From contig OZ024823.1 in the NCBI GenBank assembly GCA_964016985.1, forward strand, positions 37,863,687 through 37,927,686: a stretch of 64,000 bases of DNA, written 5' to 3'. A model generated the notes under the pieces. The model was not told the origin of the DNA. It saw nothing but the letters and a program-made list of their open reading frames with translations, and ran no database searches. Positions 21,320 through 33,587 of the stretch are shown in pieces. The DNA is from Anodontia alba (lineage: Eukaryota; Mollusca; Bivalvia; Lucinida; Lucinidae). Numbering within the stretch: the first letter of the stretch is position 1; every line of letters begins with the position of its first letter. The translations under genes and the position numbers were made by a program.

Positions 21320-22090
21320 CTTATTATGCACCTATCCTATAAAGTCGTTGAGGCTTGCTGGCTAGATAGGTCAAGGGCACCAGATCATAGCGCTTGATGC
21401 ATATGTAAAGGACAATAGCTGTGCAAGGTTTCACACTCACAGCTATCACCACTTCAAAGAAAGGCACTTTAATGCTAGACTCAATGTAAAATCATGACAA
21501 AATCACTCAAACTGGAAATCTAGACAAAGGGCACTGGGTCATAGTGCATGCTTCAAGAATATGTCAAGGACAATAATTATGCAAGGTTTGACACTCGCAG
21601 CTATCACTGCTGCAGAGAGAGGCACTTAAATGCTGGACTCCATGTAACATTCTTGAAGAGTTTGTCTAGGACAATTTCTATGCAAGGTTTGACACTTGCA
21701 GCTGTCATTGCTTCAATGAACAAACTTTAATGCTAAACTAGACTTTAAATCAGACAAAGTCACTAGAGTGCACAAAATTTGGGTCAAGGACATCGAGTCA
21801 TAGTGTCGGCTTAATGTGTATGTCAAAGGCAATTACTATGCAAGGTTTGAAATTTGCAGCTATTACTGCTTCAGAGAAATGCACTTTAATGCCAGAACTG
21901 ACAAAAACACTAAGTGCAAAATCTAGGTCAAGGGCACAGGGTCATAGTGTGTGCTTGAAGAGTATGTCGAGGATAATAACTTTGCATGGTTTGACACTTG
22001 CAGCTATAACCGCTGCAGAGAAAGGCACTTTAATGCTGTAGAACCATGACAAAGTTACTGGAGCCTAAAATCTATGTCATGGATACCGGT
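21320..22090. repeat. Array H, ~150-bp units
   Basis: About five units marked by TCAAGGGCACTGGGTCATAG, ATGCAAGGTTTGACACTCGC and GCAGCTATCACTGCTGCAGA, GGCACTTTAATGCTAGACTC. The same array occurs at 53311-54083, where it ends in a type II hairpin. At its right end here is an element terminus (22091-22150, GGTGTAATGGCC then TTCTTCCCC repeats) that occurs inverted at 53230-53310. The stretch 22151-22310 is unique. Confidence 0.6.
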
Positions 22091-22310
22091 GTAATGGCCA
22101 GTTTCTTCCCCTTGTCCAAATCTTCCCCCAGGGGAAGAAATTGTTCCACACACACACCTCCTCACCCCACAAATGATTATTTTGGTGAAAAATTCCTATA
22201 TGGACAGTAAAAATATTAGTAAAGGTTTTAGTAGTCTAGTAGTAATATTAAATTATTGTTTCAAAAAATCAATTTTGTGCATGTCTGGAAAATAAGGGTA
22301 CTTTTAATAT

Positions 22311-22705
22311 ACAGGAGGCCATGATGGTCCTATATCAATCACCTGAACAAACAGATTTGCATACTTAGTATTGAAGTTTCAGCCAAATTCACTGTTCTAA
22401 GATTTTTGTATCAATTTTTTAGTCCCACCCCCTACCGGCCATGTTTTTTTTACTAATCATGACAGCTTAAACAATCTTGAGCTTGAACAATCTTGGCAGA
22501 GAGTCACCAAGGAATAATCTCTGCCAAGTTATATTGAAATGGGTCCAGTTGTTTCTGACAAAAAGACTTTTAAAGTTTTTTTTTTATATACATACATAGG
22601 GAAAATGAAAAAAGTGAATCAGCACTGCTTAATAGATCCCACCCACTACACCCCCCCTCCCCACCCCCACCCACCAACCCACCCCACCGCAAGGTAATGG
22701 TCAAT
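22311..22705 (+). mobile_element. Type I left end with core C fragment
   Basis: Starts ACAGGAGGCCATGATGGTCC and continues as core C (GTTGAAGTTTCAGCCAAATT, then CCACCCCCTACCGGCCATG, GAACAATCTTGGCAGAG, TTTCTGACAAAAAGAC). No right end is seen before the next left end at 22706. Confidence 0.55.
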
Positions 22706-22782
22706 ACAAGAGGCTCAATGAGCCTAAACTGCTCACCTGAGAAACTTAAGTTTTAACAATTCACAGACTTGACTACTAAATC

Positions 22783-22860
22783 CTTAAAGCGCCAATCACA
22801 ACAATTGTCGTCTGCTTTGTCTTCTGCCAGTTACTTTTTTCTTGGTGCTTTAAGGGTTAA
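22783..22860. repeat. Internally deleted MITE (family M)
   Basis: Keeps both ends (CCTTAAAGCGCCAATCAC and GGTGCTTTAAGGGTTAA) and the GTCGTCTGC block but has lost the central hairpin. Only about 78 bp long. Confidence 0.6.
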
Positions 22861-25321
22861 TTGCACATGATAATTTAGATTACCCACCAAGGTAATTCAG
22901 CTTACTAATATCTCCCTTTTTCAACTGGATGTGTCTTATCATAAAGAACAAAAATGGTTAGGGATGGGGATCTGAACAGTTTCTGAGATATAAAGCCTTT
23001 TATGAAGTGAAGGGGGTGGGGCATATCTCTAGGAAGCATTAAGTCTGTGTAACTGAATGCGTCTTATCATAAGGAATAACATTATATATGATTTAGTGGT
23101 AGGGTTCTGAACGGTTTCTGAGATATTAAGCCTTACATGAACTGGAGGGGGTGGGACATAGTGTGAGGAGACCACAGGTTGGTGTCAATGGGTGTGTCTT
23201 ATCATATGGAACAAGAATATATATGGTTTATGGGTTGGAATCTGAACGATTTCCGAGATATTAGGGTCTTTATGAAGTGAAGGGGTGGAGCATGAATCTG
23301 CTTTACAGCACCCCCCTCCCCCCCCCTGCCCCCCGCAACCACCTCCACCCTGGGCTAGTCAATTTGGACCCCAGGGACATGATTGACAGGACTTTATATA
23401 GACCACTTAACATTGCTACATACTGAGTATGTTACCTCTGGGCCTCATGGTTTCAGAGAAGAAGATTTTTGAAGCATGCCATGTTTTTCTCTTAAAGAAT
23501 TTGACCCCCACCTTCCCGACTATCACTATAGGTTAGTGGGGTATTGCATTTCCATATGTGACTGATGACTGAGACCATAAAACTCTGCCCAGATACCAAT
23601 AAAATGATGTTCTGTTATGCAATTAGTTAAGTAATACTGATAAGACAGTTAACTAAAAACCCCCACACACTTTTTTTAAATATAAAACACAATGAAATAC
23701 CTCAAAATTGATTCCAAAATCTATATCTGCATAAAAAATTAATCAAATTACACAGTTTAAATGGTTTCCTACGTTAAAAAATAAAGATTTTAAGACTATA
23801 TATTACAGTGTAGGGAACCAGTGTTATTAGAGAAAAGTAGTCCCCTAGGTAAATCTTGTAATACCACCTGTTGTGAACAGACTCATTAGTGTATGAGAGT
23901 TGAGGGCAGTAGCCATAAAAACATCTGGTTGAATTATTAGTTGCGCATGAATTTTTCTGAATTATGTAGGAGACAACTAAACATTGCTACATAGTAAATA
24001 TGTAAGCCATGGGCCTCATGGTATCAGAGAAGAAGATTTTTTAAGTTTTTCCCTTTATAAGTCTATTGGAGCTAATGATCCCGGGGACGTGGCCAATTTG
24101 GACCCTAGCGACACGGTTGATAGGATTTGCGTAGGAAACTATTAAACATAGCTACATATTAAATATCTTACCTCTGGGCCTCATCGTTTCAGAAAAGAAA
24201 ATTTTTGAAGGTTCTTTCGCTGTAGAGTCCTATGTAAACAAACAACCCCCTGGAGTGTTACAGGTTTAGACCCCAGGGTCTTGATCAGCAGGATTTATGT
24301 AGGGGACCACTAAACATTGCTACATACTAAATATGTAAGCCGTGGGCCTCAGTCATGGTTTCAGAGAAGAAGATTTTTTAAGTTTTCCCATTATAAGTCT
24401 ATGGGAGCTAATGAGCCCCTGGGCACAGGCAATTTGGACCCTAGGGGCATGGTTAGTAGGATTTATTTTGGGGACAACTAACATGAATTCAGAGAAGAAA
24501 ATTTTTTAAGTTTTTCACGTTATAAGTCTATGGGAGCTAATAAACCCCGGGTGTGGCCAATTTGGACCCTGGGGGTATGGCTGGCAGGATTTATGTAAGG
24601 GACCACTTAACATTGCTACATACTAGATATCTTAAGTTCTGGGCCTTATGGTTTCACAGAAGAAGATTTTTTAAAGTTCCACTATGTCTATGGGAGCTAA
24701 TGAGCCCTGGGGCATGGTCAATTTCAACCCTAAGGGCATGGTTGGCAAGATTTATGTAGATGACCACAGAACATTGCAACATACTAAATATCTAAGCTCT
24801 GGGCCTTATGGCTTCAAAGAGGCTTTTTGAAGTCTTTCCTACTATAGGTCTATGGGTAATAATTAGCATCTGGGTGTGGCCAATTTGGACCTCAGGGGCA
24901 TGATTGGCAGAATTTATGTAAGAGACCACTTAATGTTGCTACATACTAAATATCTAAGCTCTGGGCCTTAGGGTTTCAGAGAAGAAGGCTTTCTTTTGAA
25001 GTTTTTCCCATTATAAGTATAGGAGCTAATGAGCCCCTGGGCATGGCCAATTTTTATACTAGGGGCATGGTTGGTAGGATTTATGTAGGTGACCATTTAA
25101 CATTGCTACATATATAAATATCTAAGCTCTGGTTCTGATGGTTTCAGAGAAGAAGATTTTTTAAATTTTTTTCATTATAAGTCGATGGGAGCTAATGAGC
25201 TCCAGGGCATGGTCAATTTGGAACCCAGGGGCATGATTGACAGGATTTATGTAGGTGACCACTTAACATTGCTACATACTAAATATTTAAGCTCTGGGCC
25301 TTATGGTTTCAGAGAAGAAGA

Positions 25322-27809
25322 CAGGCCTCCTAGTGGCCCACTTTGAAAATATAGGTTTTTATATAGGTTCTTCTTACTCAAAATATAGGATATTTACAGG
25401 TTTTTCAATAAAAAATATAGGTTAAAAAAAGGTTCTTCCAAACTCATACAAGAATTCCGCGGAAGGCGTCATCGCACCTGCTGGCGCAAAAGTCACAGGA
25501 GCCACAATCAGAATGTGGTTATTACATAAGTTTATTTCATTCTTAGCAGTGCTTACTTGGAAAACTGGGTTGAAAAAAATGTAGACAAAGTGCCAAGTGG
25601 GGCACATATATTCCAGGCCAGTCCCATTCCCTCTAATGGCTATATCTTCAGCGCTGACTTTTCGTATCATACAGCCCAATGATAATGGAACATTGACGTA
25701 AAATGTGTAAAAGTCACTGGAGAATGAAATTTAGGTCAAGGTCACGGGTCAAGGTACCTGCTAATTCAGTACATCAAGGAGAAGCACAATGCAAGGTATG
25801 GTGGTTGTAGGCCTTATAGTTGAGGAGTTATCAAACATCAATGTAAAATTTGTCAAATATAGGTCAAGGTCACTGGGTCAAGGTACCTGCCAAGCCAGTG
25901 CAATGAGATGAAGCACTATGCAAGGTTTAGTGGTTGTAGGTCTTATATTTGAGGAGATACCGAACATCAATATAAAATGTGTCAAAGTCACTGGAGTGCA
26001 CAATATAGGTCAAGATCACCAGGTCAAGGTACCTGTCGAGTCAATACATCGAGAAGAAGTGCTATATAAGGTTTGGTGGTTGAAGGCCTTACAGTTGAGG
26101 ACATATGGAAGGGTGACGTACACGGTGTAAAAGTCAATGGAGCGTGAAATATAGGTCAAGGTCACCCAGTCAAGGTACCTGCAGAGTCTGTACATTGAGG
26201 AGAAGCACTATGCAAGGTTTGATGGTTGTAGGCCTTATAGTTGAGGAGATATTGAACGTTGACGTAAAATGTGTAAAAGGCACTGGAGCGCAAAATATAG
26301 GTCAAGGTCACCGGGTCAAGATACCTGCCAAGTCAGTACATATTGGAGAAGCACTATGCAAGGTTTGGTAGCTAGAGGTCTTACACTTGAGGAGATCTGG
26401 AACGTTGACGTAAATTATGTTAAAGTCACTGCAGCCAAAATATAGGTCAAGGTCACCAGGTCAAGGTATCTGCTAAGTCAGTACATTGAGGAGAAGCACT
26501 TTGCAAGGTTTGATGGTTGTAGGCCTTATAGTTGAGGAGATATTGAATGTCGACGCAAAATATGTCAAAGTCACTGGAGCGCAAAATATAGGTCAAGGTC
26601 ACCGGGTCAAGGTACCTGCCAAGTCTGTACCTCTAGGAGAAGCACTATGCAAGGTTTGATAGTTGTACGCCTTATAGTTGTGAAGATCTGGAACGTCAAC
26701 GTAAATTGTGTCAAAGTCAATGGAGCGCAAAATATAGGTCAAGGTCACTGGGTCAACATATCTGCCAAGTTAGGAGGTCAGGGAGATGTGTCATGCAAGG
26801 TATGATGGTTGTTGTAGAATTGTAGTTGATTAGAATACTAACTTTGACGTAAATGTCGAACTTCGACATAACAGAACTGTTAAGAGACAGACGGACGGAC
26901 GAACGGACAGACGAATGGAAAAGCGGGCACCTATGTCGCAAAGTCAGGAGGTCAGGGTGATATTTCATACAAGGTTTGATGGTTGTTTAGTCTTGTAGTT
27001 GATTAGAATACTAACTTTGACATAAATGTCGAACTTCGACATAACAGAACTGTTAAGAGACGGACGGACGGACAGACAGACAAACAGACAGACGAATGGA
27101 AAAGTGGGCACCTATGTCGCAAAGTCAGGATGTCAGGGAGATGTTTCATGCAAGGTTTGATGGTTGTTTAGTCTTGTAGTTGATTAAAATACTAACTTTG
27201 ACATAAATGTCGAACGTCGACATAAATGTTGACAGACGGACGGACGAATGGACAGACAAACGGAAAAGCGGATGCCTATGTTGCAAAGTCAGGAGGTCAG
27301 GGAGATGTTTCATGCAAGGTTTGATGGTTGTTTAGTCTTGTAGTTGATTAGAATACTAACTTTGACAAAAATGTCGAACGTCGACATAAATGTTGACAGA
27401 CGGACGGACGGACGGACGGACGGAAAATCGGACGCCTATATCGCACCCTGCTACAAGCAGGTGCGATAATAAAGATTTAAAACTGAGAAGAAAAAATACT
27501 TGATGAATTTTTGCGCCACAATTATTCAGATAAAGTTGATCTGAATTTTACAAAGTCCAAGCGAGCGAGGAAAAAAATACAATTTCTTGACAGTTTTCAT
27601 CATTTTTTGGGACTAAAAAGTAAAAATAGTAGGGCATTTTGAAGAAAAGTTAGGGCTGAGTCGCGAGAAGGTTCAAAAAGTGAAAAATATAGGTTTTTTT
27701 CATGAAAATACAGGCTTTTTACAGGTTTTATGAACAAAATAAAGGTTTTATAGGTTTGACACAAAATTATAGGTTATTATAGATTTTATAGGTTTCACTA
27801 GGAGGCCTG
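25322..27809. mobile_element. TIR element carrying array F (2.5 kb)
   Basis: Ends CAGGCCTCCTAGTG and CACTAGGAGGCCTG are inverted. The six bases AGAAGA are repeated on both sides (25316-25321 and 27810-27815), and joining the flanks restores a normal core D unit. Inside both ends are direct repeats of ATAGGTTTTT (25350-25440 and 27680-27800). The centre is array F with a type II hairpin. No transposase is seen. Confidence 0.6.
25700..27467 (+). repeat. Array F with (ACGG)n and type II right-end hairpin
   Basis: About eight units of about 145 bp: ATATAGGTCAAGGTCACCGG, GTCAAGGTACCTGCCAAGTC, GAGGAGAAGCACTATGCAAG, GATGGTTGTAGGCCTTATAG, GAACGTTGACGTAAAATGTG. Then come four GACGGACGGACGG-bearing units (26880-27425). 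It ends in the hairpin TATCGCACC-ct-GCT-aca-AGC-a-GGTGCGATA (27440-27467). The same hairpin core closes array H at 54062-54083. Confidence 0.65.
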
Positions 27810-28980
27810 AGAAGATTTTTGAAGTTTTTCCCATTTTAAGTCTATGGGAGCTAATGAGCCCAAGGGTGTTGCCAATTTGGACCCTAGGGGAATGGTTGGC
27901 AGGATTTAGGTAGGTGACCACTTACATTGCTAAATACTAAATACCTAAGCGCTGGACCATATATTTCAGAGAAGAAGATTTTTTTAAGTTTTTCCCATTA
28001 TAAGTCTATGGGAGATAATGATCCCTGGGGCATGTCCAATTTGGACCCCAGGGGCACAATTGGTAGGATTTATGTAAGTGACCACTAAACATTACTACAT
28101 ATTAAATATCTAAGCTCTGGGCACAATTGGCAGGATTTATGTAGGTGACCACTTAACATTGCTACAAACTAAATATCTAAACTCTGGGCCTTATGGTTTC
28201 AGAGAAGAAGATTTTTTAAATTATTCCCATTATAAGTCGATGAGAGCTAATGAGCCCTGGGCCGTGGCCAATTTGCACTTCAGGGCATGACTGGCAGGAT
28301 TTATGTCAGAGACCACTTAACGTTGCTACATACTAAATATCTAAGCTCTGGGCCTTATGGTTTCAGAAGAATATTTTTGAAGTTTTTTTTCCATTTTAAG
28401 TCTTTGGGAGCTAATGAGCCCCAGTGAGTGGCCAATTTGGACCCTAGGGGCATGACTGGCAGGATTTATAAAGGTGACCACTTACATTGCTAAATACTAA
28501 ATATCTAAGCTCTGGGCCTCATGGTTTCAGAGAAGAAGATTTTTGTTTTTCCTTTTATAAATCTATGAGAGATAATGGGCCCTGGGGCATGGCCAATTTG
28601 GACCCCAGGGGCATGGCTGGCAGGATTTATGCAGGTGACTACCTAACGTTGCTACATACTAAATATCTAAGCTATGGGACTCACTGTTTCAGAGAAGAAG
28701 ATTTTTTAAGTTTTTCCCATTATAAGTCTATGGGAGCTATATGTTGCCATGGAAAACCAGAATTCCAATCGATTCTGCCCCTAAATCTTAAGCAGCCTTT
28801 CCCCCCACCTGATAATACTGCACCTGAAATTTGATCAAGATTGGCCATCTGGTATAAGAGATACTTATTTGAAATTGTGGATGGACAACGATGGATGCCG
28901 GAGTATTGGCATTCTAATTGCTCACTTGAGCCTTTGGCTCAGGTGAGCTAATAAATAGCAGTTCTGTTCAGAATATTAAA

Positions 28981-31957
28981 ACAAGAGGCCCACTGGCCAC
29001 GGTTCGCTCACCTGAGTGACATAGCCACTGCAGACATGCAGATGTTCCCAATAATATATGCAAAGATTCAGCCATAAGGCATCCTCGGTTTTGGAGAATA
29101 AGATTTTCAAATGTTTTTTCCCATACAAATGCATAGGGAAGCAAACTTGTACGACAATTATTTTAGCAACTTTGGTAGACCCCCTGTCCCCGATGATTTA
29201 AACAAAGATTCAGCCCCAAGGCGTCCTCGGTTCTGGAGGAGAATATTTTTAAAGGTTTTTACCATAATATATGGGCATGGGGGCCATCTTGGTCAATGAA
29301 CCGGGACCATTTTAGCAATCTTTCATTCCCGCAACCTAAGGAGGCTCCATATGAAATTTGTGCAAAATTGGCCCAGAGGCTCCAGAGGAGAAGTCGTTTG
29401 AAATTCTGAATATTTTTCCCATACAAATGCATAAGGAAGCAAAATTGACCTCATGGTAAAAAGGTCAAATGTCATTGTACAACCATTATTTTAGCAACTT
29501 TGGTAGACCTCCAGTTTCCAATGATATATGTAAAGATTCAGCCACAAGGAATCCTCAGAGAACAAGATTTTTAAAAGTTTTTCCCATACAAATGCATAGA
29601 GAAGCAAACTTGACCCTACCGTAAAAAGGTTAAATGTTAATATACAACATTTATTTTAGCAATTTTGGTAGACCTCCCGTTCCCCAATGACTTATGCAAA
29701 GATTCAGCCCCAAGGCATCCTCGGTTTGGAGAAGAAGATTTTTAAAGGTTTTTACCATATATGGGCATGGCGGCCATCTTGGTCAAAGAACCGGGACCAT
29801 TTTAGCAATCTTTCATTCCCGCAACCTAAGGAGGCTCCATATGAAATTTGTGCAAAATTGGCCCAGAGGCTCCAGAGGAGAAGTCGTTTGAAATTCTGAA
29901 TATTTTTCCCATACAAATGCATAAGGAAGCAAAATTGACCTCACGGTAAAAAGGTCAAATGTCAATGTACGACCATTATTTTAGCAACTTTGGGAGACCT
30001 CCAGTTAGCGATGATATATGTAAGGATTCAGCCACAAGGCATCCTTGGTTTTGGAGAACAAGATTTTTAAAGGTTTTTCCCATACAAATGCATAGTGAAG
30101 CAAACCTGACCTTGCCGTAAAAAGGTCAAATGTCAATATACCGTAATTTACGTAAGTATTGGGACAGGAAAAAATAATTAAATTTCTGGCTGTCCCAATA
30201 CTTAGAAACACGAAAATTAATTATTTTATTAGGTGTCCCAATACTTACGTCTCGTAGTTGAAAATGGCACCGATTAATGATGAAAATGTGTCATATTTGT
30301 GTTCACTGTTTTGTGTATTTTCGGACCACTGTCTCGTTAACCTAATCTATTGTTAATATTGAATAAACAGATTAGCACTTATTGTTTTGATTTAAAATCC
30401 CCTCGTTTATCTATCATGTGTTGAAAGCGTCCAAGTGAAAAAAAATAATCATATACTGCTTCCCCGCTTAGTTGGTTAACTGCCCATAACCGATACCGCA
30501 AATGCGAGGAACAATCTACCTGTTCTGATGACGTTATTATTGGGGTTCGTCTCAACGATGTTTTGGGGTTCATCTCAACAGTGTTTTAGTGTTCCCCCAA
30601 CGCTGTTTTGCATTAAATCGTTAACGGTAAACAATTCTGTCGAATTTCTTTTTATTATTATTACCGGTATTTATTCATAGTTTTTTTTTTTTTTTTTTTT
30701 TTTTTGTTTTTTGTAGCACTTTATTGATGCACTCGAGTTGCAAATTAAAACGTGATGTGTCACGTGACAACCACAAAATGGCGACGCATCCAGACTGATG
30801 CAAACGCATGTGCGTTTTTGTTTTTGCAGATTTCTTGAATAAATTTCATATTAATATTCTCAAAGAAAGGTTTTACTTATTTTCTACTTTCTAACCAGTC
30901 TGCTGTAGGAACCCCCGTTGTATGCTTAGACGTAAAATATTGCGTGACATCGCTTGTAAACAAAACAAAACACAAACGGAGAAAACAGTTTTACCCTGTT
31001 AAATAGATCATTTTTTTTCACCTAAATGCACTGTCCCAATTCATATGGTACAAAAAATTACTGAAAATTTGAGCGATTTTTGATATGTCCCAATTCTTAG
31101 GGTGACGAAAAATAATTATTTTTACGAATTGTAAGGGTGTCCCAATACTTTAGGTGTCCCAATACTTAGGTATATTACGGTACAACATTTATTTTAGCAA
31201 TTTCGGTTCTGGAGATGAAGATTTTTAAAGGTTTTTACCATATATGGGCATGGCAGCCATCTTGGTCAATGAACCACAACCATTTTATCAATCTTTCCTT
31301 CACCCAACCTAAGGAGGCTCCATATGAAATTTGAGCAAAATTGGCCCAGAGGCTCCAGAGAAGAAGTCGTTTGAAATTCTGAACATTTTTCCCATACAAA
31401 TGCATAAGGAAGCAAAATTGACCTCATGGTAAAAAGGTCAAATGTCAATGTACAACCATTATTTTAGCAACTTTGGTAGACCTCCAGTTTCCAATGATAT
31501 ATGTAAAGGTTCAGCAATAAGGCATCCTAGGTTTTGGAGAACAAGATGTTTAAAGGTTTTTCCCATACAAATGCATAGGGAAGCAAACTAGACCTTGCCG
31601 TAAAAAGGTCAAATGTCAATATATGACATTTATTTTAGCAATTTTGGTAGACCGCCGTCCCCGATGACTTATGCAAAGATTCAGCCCCAAGGCATCCTCG
31701 GTTCTGGAGAAGAAGATTTTTAAAGGTTTTTACCATATATGGGCATGGCGGTCATCTTGGTCAATGCACCACGACCATTTTAGCAATTTTTCTTTCACCC
31801 AACCTAAGGAGGCTCCATATGAAATTTGAGCAAAATTGGCTCAGGGGCTTCAGAGGAGAAGACGTTTGAAAATGTTAACGGACGGACGGACGTCAGGATG
31901 GAAGGCGGACGAAAAGTGATCACAATAGCTCATCCTGAGCATAGCTCAGGTGAGCAA
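28981..31957 (+). mobile_element. Type I array element, core E
   Basis: Left end ACAAGAGGCCCACTGGCC plus CGCTCACCTGAG; right end ACGGACGGACG, then hairpin GCTCATCCTGAGC-AT-AGCTCAGGTGAGC (about 31928-31955). Core E units (about 165-350 bp in a composite period): TTCCCATACAAATGCATAGG, AAAAAGGTCAAATGTCAATA, TTTATTTTAGCAATTTTGGT, GCAAAGATTCAGCCCCAAGG, CATCCTCGGTTTTGGAGAAG, and alternating GGCATGGCGGCCATCTTGGT blocks. Interrupted by a TA-flanked element at 30141-31180. Confidence 0.6.
30141..31180. mobile_element. Non-autonomous TIR element with TA duplication (1,040 bp)
   Basis: Ends CCGTAATTTACGTAAGTATT and, inverted, CCGTAATATACCTAAGTATT; both continue GGGACA. TA flanks it (30139-30140 and 31181-31182), and removing it restores the core E text CAATATACAACATTTATTTT. 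The word GTCCCAATACTTA is iterated several times near both ends. A poly-T run (about 30677-30705) and CACAAAATGGCGACG (about 30772) lie inside. No transposase is seen. Confidence 0.8.
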
Positions 31958-32208
31958 AAAATTCCACCCCAACAACAACTTATAAATATCAACATTCATG
32001 CAAAATATTTCAAGATTTCTCAAATTATTAAGCAAGATAGACAGGAAAAACAAAAGTGTTACAGACATTAAAGAATTACAAAGGAGAATAACTACAACTG
32101 TATTGATCCCTTGACCCTTCTTTCTCTGTAGCAGCAACATCTCATGAATATCAAAATTCATGCAAAATATGTTAAGATTCCTAATAATATTAACCAAGAT
32201 ATGCAGAA
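31958..32208. repeat. Two diverged copies of a ~130-bp unit
   Basis: Two related stretches share AAATATCAACATTCATGCAA / GAATATCAAAATTCATGCAA followed by AAGATTYCT and ATTAAGCAAGATA. Possibly a further core family reduced to two units. Confidence 0.45.
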
Positions 32209-32250
32209 ACAAGAGGGCCATAATGGCCCTGTAACGCTCACCTGAGTGTA

Positions 32251-33587
32251 GTATGTGGGTCGTGCAAAAAGTTCTGTCACTAATAGGCTTCCTTAGTTTT
32301 ATCCCAGGTATATTTTAAAATGCTTCACTGCACTTGAATGGTGTGTTTAATAGCTAACGATACCCGTTTATTTCGTGCAAACTACTTTCCCACTGACCGA
32401 GTTATTTCAAATTGAAATAGATGCAGTCATATACACTGACCAATTTACTTGTTACATTGGAACATGGACCAGAAGACTCAAATTTGTAGCTATATTAAAT
32501 GCCCCATTAGGCTTAATATAGATTCAAAACAGATATTTAATGAATTGTGTGGTATATATGGACCTCAGACTATTTCAATGCGCACAGTATTAGGTGGGTT
32601 AAAGCTTTTAAAGCTGGGAAATTTTCTGTTGAAGATGATACCCGTCCTGGAAGGCCTAAACCTCTGTTACCAAGGCTAACATCGCCGCTGTAAAGATTGT
32701 GGTCGAACGGATGCGTGATTGTCTGTCAAAAATATAGCTAGTTGTACTGGAATATCAGAAGGCAGTGTGCAAACAAATCTGAAAAAACGTTTGGACCTGA
32801 AAAAAGGTTTGCGCTAGGTAGGTACCTCATTTGCTCTATGAGGAGAAAAAGACACAACGTCTTAAATGTGCCCGAGGACTTTTGAAAACATACAAAGGCT
32901 GTAATAGTCGGGTTATTTCTGACTTGCTAACAGGTGATGAAACCTGGGTGCACATGTTTGAGCCACAAAGAAGGGCTGATAATAAGCAATGGAAGCGAAA
33001 AGATCAAAAACACCCATGTATTGCCAAGAGAACCATAAGTTAGAAAAAGATGTTGTACACAATTTTCTTTAATTCAAGTGGGTCAGTCGTTTAAGTGCCT
33101 TGTCCATCTGGTCATACAGTCACTGGCCGATTTTACAAGAATTCTGTACTGAAGAAAGTGAAAGAGTTTTAAAATAAGAAATGACCAAGCAAAGGATGGT
33201 CAGGAGTCCACATTTAACATGACAACGCCTCCTCTCATAAGTGTGAAGTTGTTAAGTCTTTTTTGGCTTCTGAAAAGGTGAAAGTTTTAAACCATCCACC
33301 TTATTCACCTGACCTGAGTTCCTGTGACTTCTTTTTATTTCCAAGGCTTAAGAAAATGCTTTCTGGAAATAAGTATACGTCTAGAAGTTCTCTTGGCAGC
33401 ACTATTTATCAGTGTCTCCAACAGATACCAAAAGAAGACTATTTATCTGTTTTTGGCGACTGGGTAAAAAGGTTACAAAAATGTGTTTTTTAGTAAAAGG
33501 GGAATACTTTGAAGGTTTGTAATAAAAATATGTTTGATAAAACGTAGCACTGAAGTAATCAAAACCCAGTGACAAAAAAAAGGACCC
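32251..33587 (+). mobile_element. Decayed mariner (DD34D) transposon
   Basis: The left end GGGTCGTGCAAAAAGTTCTG followed by TCACT matches, inverted and imperfectly, the right end AGTGACAAAAAAAAGGACCC. It is inserted within GAGTAT-CATAG of the type I left region. The exact TA duplication is no longer clear. Confidence 0.7.
32449..33493 (+). pseudogene. mariner transposase pseudogene, near full length
   Basis: The span of about 1,045 bp fits the usual roughly 345-codon mariner transposase. Visible parts in order: the N-terminal DNA-binding region (32449-32679) with RTVLGGLKLLK; the linker and first catalytic block LLTGDETWVHMFEP (about 32925-32967); HDNASSHK with the second catalytic Asp; and HPPYSPDLSSCDFFLFPRLKK with the third. 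There are 34 residues between the second and third Asp, the DD34D signature. The end RLQKCVF-stop is at 33493. It is broken by a frame change between 32679 and 32831, in-frame stops (the first at 33041-33043, three more before 33225) and another shift just before the HDNA block. Dead. The sequence is distinct from the fragment at 2-184. Confidence 0.9.

Larger units (their letters stand above)
22706..28948 (+). mobile_element. Type I array element, cores I and D, with insertions
   Basis: Left end ACAAGAGGCTCAATGAGCCT plus GCTCACCTGAG; right-end hairpin GCTCACTTGAGC-CTTTG-GCTCAGGTGAGC (28920-28948). First come three units of about 120-130 bp (core I, 22915-23290: GTGTCTTATCATAAGGAACA, CTGAACRGTTTCTGAGATAT). 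Then, after a partly unique stretch (23480-23960), come about 13 units of core D of about 170 bp: GGCCAATTTGGACCCCAGGG, TGGCAGGATTTATGTAGG, CATTGCTACATACTAAATAT, TCTGGGCCTTATGGTTTCAG, AGAAGAAGATTTTTTAAG. A MITE (22783-22860) and a TIR element (25322-27809) are inserted. Confidence 0.6.

Noticed and set aside
24553..28834. Plus-strand frames such as MANLDPGGMAGRIYVRDHLT.
   Set aside because: Repeat shadows of core D.
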